From NCBI GenBank assembly GCA_947589735.1, contig CANQCR010000001.1, positions 62,001-126,000 of the forward strand: DNA of 64,000 bases, written 5' to 3'. The DNA is from an uncultured Bacilli bacterium. GTDB taxonomy: Bacteria > Bacillota_I > Bacilli_A > RF39 > UBA660. Positions within the stretch are counted from its first letter, which is position 1, and each line of letters opens with the position of its first letter. Under the pieces are notes generated by a model. It was not told where the DNA came from. It did not search any database and was given only the letters and a program-made list of their open reading frames with translations. Shown in pieces: positions 58,198 to 64,000 of the stretch. The position numbers and the translations under genes are program-made.

Positions 58198-60600
58198 TTA
58201 TTTTTTCTTATCGTCGGTTGTTTTATGCGTTTTATTTTCTAGATTAACAACTAACTCACCATCAACTTCGTCGCCACTTTTAATACTCTGACTAACAACA
58301 TATCCATAACCATTAATAGTAAGTGGAATATGAGCCATATCGGCATACTTGATAACTTCACTTCGTGCCCAATTTTTCATATTTGGCATCAGATTATTTT
58401 CACCATTAGTTAATAGGAAAACTTTATCGCCCGTTAAAACCGTCGCCTTCGCTTTTGGGTATTGGTCAATTACTTTATCACCATCACCGATTAAAATAAC
58501 CTTTAAGCCATCTTTTTCTAGTTCGTTTTTAACACTTATCGTATTAGAACTTGTATAAGACGCTAAAGAATATTTTTGGATGTTAACATCTTCTTCCGTA
58601 TCAGTAAACATATTACGATATTTAGCAACATTTTTTAAAACATCAACGACATATGGATAAGTTACATAAGACAAGTATGTCCTTGGTTTTTTAATCGCTG
58701 TATATATGATAATTTCGGGGTCTTCAAACGGAAACATTCCCGCAAAAGATACAATATAATTACTATTACCGGTTAAGTATTTACCATTTTCAGCAATCTG
58801 AGCAGTACCTGTTTTACCGATGACATGGAAGTTTTTAATATTGTAATAACGACCAGTGGCGTGTTTAAAATTGACATTATCATACATCAATTGTTTAACA
58901 GTTGCAACTGCTTCACTACTTGCAACCCGGTCCGTTACTTCGGTTTTGGTTTCAGTGACCTCACCCGTATTACGATCAACAACCTTTTTAATGATGTGTG
59001 GTTTTACAATATGGCCATCATTTGCAATAATGCTTAAGGCTTGAAGTTGTTGAATAGCCGTTGTTGTTAGGCCCTGACCAAAACTAACACTTAACCAATC
59101 GACATCGACATTTTCATTAAATTTAACCGTACCGGCTAATTCTTGACTAAGTTCAATACCGGTTTTGGCACCAAAGCCATAAGATTTAAGACAAGCTTTT
59201 AATTTTGATGGCGTTAAATAATCCTGAGCAACATGAATGGCTCCAACGTTACTAGAATAAGTAAAACCTAGATTATAAGAAATATTACCCCAACCATTTT
59301 TATTCCAGTCATTAACTTTCGTATCACCTATTTTAATAGAACCCGATCTATACTTTTTCTCACCATCATAATTGCCAGTATCAGCCGCACATAAATAAGT
59401 ATAAATCTTCATAACACTACCAGGTTCATATCCATAGGAAACAAGGGGATTTTGGTAACTCATATCGCTAGATAAACTATTAGGATCAAAACTAGGACTA
59501 GTAGCGCTACCTAAAATCTCCCCGGTTTTGGCATCCATAACCGCCATGATCATCCATTCTGAACCCCAGTCTTTAACTTCTTCTTTAACAGCTGTTTCAA
59601 GGAAACGTTGAATATTTGAATCAATCGTTAGATAAACATCCTTACCATCAATGGGTTCCACTCTTTCTTCTGGCGTATCGGGAATGCGGTAACCAGATGG
59701 ATCTCTTTGATAAGTTAAACTACCATTCGTACCACGCAATTCGGAATTGAACTTACTTTCAATTCCCAACTCCCCTTCGGTTACTATATCAGTTCTAGTT
59801 GATACATCATTTTTAACGACATTTAAAATACCTCTAACTAAAGGCGCACCCGTTTCTGCTACCGAAAGTTGATAAAAAGTACTACCAACTTTAATAGCCT
59901 TAATTGTTGCTCCATTATCTGCAACAATATCTTCATTATAGATAGTTAGTTTAACATCTTTATAACGACTATAATAACTAGAATAATAATCTTTCAAATC
60001 AAAATCTTCTTTTAACTTAAGATTGATTCGTGGATATTCTCTTGCATAACCAATGATATATGAAGCAAATTGACCATTAGGATAAAAACGTTTCGTCGAT
60101 TCAATAAAATCAATACCCGGTAGGTCTAAGTTTTCAATTTCAATTTTCTTTAATTCGGTTAATTTTGATCCATAAATACCAAACTCAACTTGGTATAAGT
60201 TTTGGTTTAAACGTTCTAAGATATAATCATATGGAGCATCTAAAACTTCAGATAATTTTTGAGCCGTCATTTCTTTGTTAACAACGTGATGCGGATTATT
60301 TATATTCGTTGTTTTAGATGGGCTTAAATAAGCGATTAAGGTATAAGATGTAACGGTCGTCGCTAAAATATTTTCTTCACTATCATAGATTGTTCCACGA
60401 TTAGCAATTAAATCAGTTGAAACCGTTGTTCGACTAGCCGCGATTTGTTTTAAATCATCGCCATATACCTTTGGTGATAAACTGATATAGGCAAACTGAA
60501 CTAAAAGCGCAAATAAAAAAAACAAATAAACAAGAAGTACGCGTTTTGGTACTATCCAGTTACGAGTAACCGTCATACTTTTCTTCCTTATTCGTTTCAT
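58198..60600 (-). CDS. Class B penicillin-binding protein with C-terminal PASTA domains (PBP2x/SpoVD/FtsI-like)
   Basis: YEPGSVMKIYT (SxxK), SSN, GKTGTAQIA (KTG); two PASTA-like repeats; position downstream of ftsL. Confidence 0.92.
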   Translation of the reverse strand: MKRIRKKSMTVTRNWIVPKRVLLVYLFFLFALLVQFAYISLSPKVYGDDLKQIAASRTTVSTDLIANRGTIYDSEENILATTVTSYTLIAYLSPSKTTNINNPHHVVNKEMTAQKLSEVLDAPYDYILERLNQNLYQVEFGIYGSKLTELKKIEIENLDLPGIDFIESTKRFYPNGQFASYIIGYAREYPRINLKLKEDFDLKDYYSSYYSRYKDVKLTIYNEDIVADNGATIKAIKVGSTFYQLSVAETGAPLVRGILNVVKNDVSTRTDIVTEGELGIESKFNSELRGTNGSLTYQRDPSGYRIPDTPEERVEPIDGKDVYLTIDSNIQRFLETAVKEEVKDWGSEWMIMAVMDAKTGEILGSATSPSFDPNSLSSDMSYQNPLVSYGYEPGSVMKIYTYLCAADTGNYDGEKKYRSGSIKIGDTKVNDWNKNGWGNISYNLGFTYSSNVGAIHVAQDYLTPSKLKACLKSYGFGAKTGIELSQELAGTVKFNENVDVDWLSVSFGQGLTTTAIQQLQALSIIANDGHIVKPHIIKKVVDRNTGEVTETKTEVTDRVASSEAVATVKQLMYDNVNFKHATGRYYNIKNFHVIGKTGTAQIAENGKYLTGNSNYIVSFAGMFPFEDPEIIIYTAIKKPRTYLSYVTYPYVVDVLKNVAKYRNMFTDTEEDVNIQKYSLASYTSSNTISVKNELEKDGLKVILIGDGDKVIDQYPKAKATVLTGDKVFLLTNGENNLMPNMKNWARSEVIKYADMAHIPLTINGYGYVVSQSIKSGDEVDGELVVNLENKTHKTTDDKKK

Positions 60601-60628
60601 ACTATCACCATTTTAATTATAACATAGT

Positions 60629-60922
60629 TTATTTATTAATAACAACAATATTTTTATTGTTATAAGCTAGTCCCATATCGGCAATTGCCGCACTAACATT
60701 ATTGTAAGAAGTAAGTTCATTTAACTGCATTGTAAGTGATTCATTTTTCTTCTCTTGATTTTCAATTCGATATTCAATCTTTTCAATATTAAGTTTCGTA
60801 TTACTAATCTGAGCGCCAAAGAAGATTTGGATAGCAAATAGCCCTACAACACACATAATCATAATAAACATTAGAAACTTTTCTTCGCGATTAAATTTAG
60901 CTTTTCTTTTAGGTTTCTTCAT
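60629..60922 (-). CDS. ftsL: FtsL-like septum protein
   Basis: Short single-TM coiled-coil protein between rsmH and PBP. Confidence 0.7.
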   Translation of the reverse strand: MKKPKRKAKFNREEKFLMFIMIMCVVGLFAIQIFFGAQISNTKLNIEKIEYRIENQEKKNESLTMQLNELTSYNNVSAAIADMGLAYNNKNIVVINK

Positions 60923-60923
60923 C

Positions 60924-61832
60924 CTATCTAATCCTCTCTATCACTCTTAACTTCGCACTTCGCGCTCTTGGATTTTTATTTACTTCTTCCAAAGAAGGCT
61001 CTAACACCTTAACCATTTTATATTTGCTTTGATACTCTAATGGAACAACGGGTAAATCTTTTAATTCCGGATTTACTTTCGTAACCTTATTAAAGACGTC
61101 TTTGCATACTTTATCTTCAAGTGAATGAAAACTTATGACGCATATTCTTCCCCCAACTTTAAGGAGGTCTAAAGCATCCGTCAAACTTTTTTCCAAGACA
61201 TTTAACTCATCATTAACTTCAATTCTAATAGCTTGAAAAACTTTCCTGGCCGGATGCTTCTCACGACGATATTTCAAAGGAACATTATTTTTGATGACTT
61301 CGGCAAGTTCCAAAGTCGTCGTTATGGGACGAGATGCGATGATGCCTTTGGCAATCATCGGCGCAAACTTCTCCTCTCCATATTTATAAAAAATGTTAAC
61401 TAACTCTTCATATGAATAATTATTTACGACTTCATAGGCGCTCAAAGGATTATCTTGATTCATCCGCATATCTAATTTGGCATCGCGATGAAAACTAAAT
61501 CCTCTTTCATCTTCATCTAGTTGCGGACTAGAAACACCTAAATCATATAAAATACCATCAACTTCGCTAACACCTCTATTAGCTAACTCATCTTTGAGAT
61601 AGCAGAAATTACTATTAATAATTTCATAGTTAGAAGCAATTTTATCTAAACGCTTTAAACTATAATTGATAGCTTCTTTATCTTGATCAAATGCATATAA
61701 GCATCCCTCGGGAATAAGTTTTAATATTTCACTACTATGACCACCATAGCCTAAAGTACAATCGACGATAAGACTATCTTCTTTAAGATTTAAATATTTT
61801 AAACATTCCTCTAATAGAACACTGATGTGCAT
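60924..61832 (-). CDS. rsmH: 16S rRNA (cytosine(1402)-N(4))-methyltransferase
   Basis: HISVLLEECL, VDCTLGYGGHS, LYDLGVSSPQLDEDERGFSF, RKVFQAIRIEVNDEL. Confidence 0.97.
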   Translation of the reverse strand: MHISVLLEECLKYLNLKEDSLIVDCTLGYGGHSSEILKLIPEGCLYAFDQDKEAINYSLKRLDKIASNYEIINSNFCYLKDELANRGVSEVDGILYDLGVSSPQLDEDERGFSFHRDAKLDMRMNQDNPLSAYEVVNNYSYEELVNIFYKYGEEKFAPMIAKGIIASRPITTTLELAEVIKNNVPLKYRREKHPARKVFQAIRIEVNDELNVLEKSLTDALDLLKVGGRICVISFHSLEDKVCKDVFNKVTKVNPELKDLPVVPLEYQSKYKMVKVLEPSLEEVNKNPRARSAKLRVIERIR

Positions 61833-61840
61833 ATATCCCC

Positions 61841-62263
61841 CTAAATCGTAAATAGTGTATCAGCGATATCTGATAATTTATTTTCGTTTTCATTGATAAA
61901 GATATCCCATTCTTCTTTACTCCATATTTCCAAACGTTCATCAACACCAATGATTAAACAATCTTTTTCTAATTTAGCATATTCTACTAATGGTGATGGA
62001 ATATTAACTCTACCTTGGGCATCAATCTCGCAGTTGATTGCTCCGGATAAGAAGATACGCATGAAATAGCGTTTATCACGTGTATCCGGAATATCTTTGT
62101 ATTTAGCAATAATTAATTCCCAGTTCTTTTTTGGATAGACATAAAGGCATCCTTCCAAGCCTCTTGTCATATAAAAATCACTGCCTAATTCGTCGCGGAG
62201 TTTAGAAGGAATAATGATTCTACCCTTACTATCGATTGTATGTCGATACTCACCCATAAACAT
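61841..62263 (-). CDS. mraZ: Transcriptional regulator MraZ
   Basis: MFMGEYRHTIDSKGRIIIPSKLRDELG; start set at MFMGEY rather than upstream GTG. Confidence 0.96.
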   Translation of the reverse strand: MFMGEYRHTIDSKGRIIIPSKLRDELGSDFYMTRGLEGCLYVYPKKNWELIIAKYKDIPDTRDKRYFMRIFLSGAINCEIDAQGRVNIPSPLVEYAKLEKDCLIIGVDERLEIWSKEEWDIFINENENKLSDIADTLFTI

Positions 62264-62265
62264 AG

Positions 62266-62308
62266 AAATCACCCACTTTGCTCCACTTTATTCCACCTAT
62301 CACCACTA
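62266..62308 (-). promoter_or_regulatory. Candidate MraZ operator: four GTGG direct repeats at 10-bp spacing
   Basis: CCAC on plus strand at 62273, 62283, 62293, 62303. Confidence 0.75.
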
Positions 62309-62337
62309 TTGTATAATAAAAACTCCCCCTTTGTAAA
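62308..62337 (-). promoter_or_regulatory. Promoter of mraZ: TTTACA-N18-TACAAT
   Basis: Direct reading on minus strand. Confidence 0.6.
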
Positions 62338-62379
62338 TAGTTTTTACCATCTTTTTAAAATTTTGTGTCAAATATGTAA

Positions 62380-62400
62380 AAAAAGAGGTCGCCCTCTTTA
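62380..62400 (-). terminator. Intrinsic terminator after small YjcZ-like gene
   Basis: AAAGAGGGCGACCTCTTTTTTT minus strand. Confidence 0.65.
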
Positions 62401-62550
62401 TATAATATATGACCCAACAATGATTGCTAAAAGAATGTATAAAACGATAACAAGAACGAAACTAGATACACCCCCATTATAGTTACTACCCTTCTTTACG
62501 CAATTGGTTTCGGTCACTTCTCTTTTTTTGGTGCATTCGTTGCAAGACAT
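62398..62550 (-). CDS. 50-aa membrane protein MSCNECTKKREVTETNCVKKGSNYNGGVSSFVLVIVLYILLAIIVGSYII (YjcZ-like)
   Basis: Read manually; ATG preceded by GGAGG-type RBS (aaggaggtagcat); single TM; terminator follows. Confidence 0.65.
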   Translation of the reverse strand: MSCNECTKKREVTETNCVKKGSNYNGGVSSFVLVIVLYILLAIIVGSYII

Positions 62551-62561
62551 ATGCTACCTCC

Positions 62562-62648
62562 TTAAATCCAAGCTCCAAGTATAATTATTAAAAGAATAAA
62601 TAATACTAAAACGATTGCTGCTGAAGATACTGAAGAATTACAATTCAT
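62562..62648 (-). CDS. 28-aa membrane protein MNCNSSVSSAAIVLVLFILLIIILGAWI (YjcZ-like)
   Basis: Read manually; AGGAGG RBS upstream of ATG; single TM. Confidence 0.6.
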   Translation of the reverse strand: MNCNSSVSSAAIVLVLFILLIIILGAWI

Positions 62649-62769
62649 AAAAAACATTCCTCCTTTTTGTCTTTTCAAAACTATTTTATGAAGTTTTGAT
62701 GAATATGTGATTAAATGATTGAATTTTGTTTAAATATTTGTTATTATAACTTTAGAAAGGATTGATATA

Positions 62770-63762
62770 GTGAAAAGAGCATTATGCGCATTAGCTGTAT
62801 TTACAACTTTACTTGCAACAGCTTGTGGTAATCCTAAAATCAAAAATGGTGAAGAGATTGTCGCTCAGATCAATGGTAAAAAGTATACAGCCGATGAACT
62901 ATACGAAGAATTAAAAGGGCAATATGGCTATAGTACAGTAATTAACTGGATTGATAAAGAAATAGCTGATAATGAAGTAGAAACGACTGAGGAAGCTGAA
63001 CAATATGCTGAAGAAGGTCTTGAGTTCTATTCACAATATGCATCAATGTATGGAATGAGTCTTATCGATTTTGTTACATCTCAAGTTGGTATGACCGGTG
63101 TGTCTAATGAAGAAGATGTTAAAAATGCCATTATTGATCAATATAAAATGAATCAAGCTATTGAAAATGTGGTTGCTGGCAAAGTATCAAAGAAAGAGGT
63201 TCAAGACTATTATGATGAGAACTATAAAACTGTTTATACTTATCATGAAATCTTAATTTCTAACGACGATGACGCTGATGATAAAATTGATAGTATTAAA
63301 AAAGAATTAAAGAATAAAAGTGGTGATGAGTTAGTTGAGGCTTTCAAAGAACAAGCTAAGAAAAACTCTGTTGCCACTGACGCAGCTGATGGCGGACTTG
63401 TTTCTAAAGCTACCAAAAATAACGTTCCTGATAAAGTATGGAGCGAATTAAAAGATATGGATGATAATGAATACACAACGACGCCAATTGAGACTGATAG
63501 TGGTATTTATTTCATCTTAAGAATATCTAAAGCTAAAGGTCAAGATCTTGAAAAAGTTGATGACGAAATTAGACATCTAATCGCTAATGATAAGTTAAAT
63601 GCTGATGAGTTCTTACGTTATGACATCTTAACGGAATTACGTAACAAATATAAAATTGTTTTCATTGATAATGATATGAAAACTTCATATAATAATTTCT
63701 TAAATGATATTGATAACGCTAAAAAAGAAGCTAGTAATTCTAACTCAAATAGTGAAGAATAA
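62770..63762 (+). CDS. prsA: PrsA-like foldase lipoprotein (SurA/parvulin PPIase)
   Basis: Lipobox TACG; SurA-N region; parvulin-like YHEILIS...; GTG start. Confidence 0.85.
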   Translation: MKRALCALAVFTTLLATACGNPKIKNGEEIVAQINGKKYTADELYEELKGQYGYSTVINWIDKEIADNEVETTEEAEQYAEEGLEFYSQYASMYGMSLIDFVTSQVGMTGVSNEEDVKNAIIDQYKMNQAIENVVAGKVSKKEVQDYYDENYKTVYTYHEILISNDDDADDKIDSIKKELKNKSGDELVEAFKEQAKKNSVATDAADGGLVSKATKNNVPDKVWSELKDMDDNEYTTTPIETDSGIYFILRISKAKGQDLEKVDDEIRHLIANDKLNADEFLRYDILTELRNKYKIVFIDNDMKTSYNNFLNDIDNAKKEASNSNSNSEE

Positions 63763-63788
63763 AGAGAGTTTAAAACTCTCTTTTTTGA
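63761..63788. terminator. Bidirectional terminator
   Basis: AAGAGAGTTTAAAACTCTCTTTTTT. Confidence 0.7.
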
Positions 63789-64000
63789 TTGACATAATTA
63801 TTAATAGCGTTGATATCAAATCCTTTAGCATATAACTTTTGTTTAATTTTATTATATAAATCATTCCCTTGATGCTTATGTGATAACTTGGCATATAATT
63901 TATCATATTCTAAAGCTAAAGTGTCCGTATCGGAAATATCAATATTATCTAAAATACTTAAGACTAAGTCCCGACTATATCCAAGATTAACCATATCTAA
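63770..64000 (-). CDS. recX: Partial CDS (3' end): RecX-like regulatory protein, open to window edge
   Basis: MVNLGYSRDLVLSIL..., KLYAKGFDINAINNYV pattern; frame stays open to 64000. Confidence 0.6.
   Translation of the reverse strand, partial: LDMVNLGYSRDLVLSILDNIDISDTDTLALEYDKLYAKLSHKHQGNDLYNKIKQKLYAKGFDINAINNYVNQKREF

Overview
The window reads as a chromosomal segment of a low-GC Gram-positive (Bacillota/Bacilli-like), probably an uncultured gut lineage. That taxonomic guess is an inference from AT-rich codon usage and gene content. TGA is used as a stop, so this looks like code 11. Most genes are on the minus strand. Housekeeping content: aspS, hisS, dtd, relA/spoT, secDF, folD, parE/parC, mutS, rsmD, trmK, rpoD/sigA, dnaG, comEA/comEC, glmS, and mraZ-rsmH-ftsL-PBP. 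About 12 kb (14.1-26.3 kb) forms a teichoic-acid-like cell-surface polymer locus: TagO/MraY-like, GT2, GtrA, DHHW, MBOAT, three CDP-glycerol glycerophosphotransferases, and TagGH. The most notable observations are: (1) a ~620-nt ORF-free structured transcript with a perfect TTGACA-N17-TATAAT promoter and an intrinsic terminator, directly upstream of a ~190-aa multi-TM protein, strongly suggestive of an OLE RNA/OapA pair; (2) an exact 47-bp tandem duplication that frameshifts an MBOAT O-acyltransferase, where one copy restores a 471-aa frame, suggesting a phase-variable switch or recent mutation; (3) adjacent cohesin and dockerin/glucosaminidase genes; (4) a four-copy, 10-bp-periodic GTGG operator at mraZ; (5) two tiny YjcZ-like membrane proteins missing from the ORF track; (6) a repeat-containing lipoprotein of unknown function. 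No CRISPR, tRNA, rRNA, phage or transposase gene was recognised.
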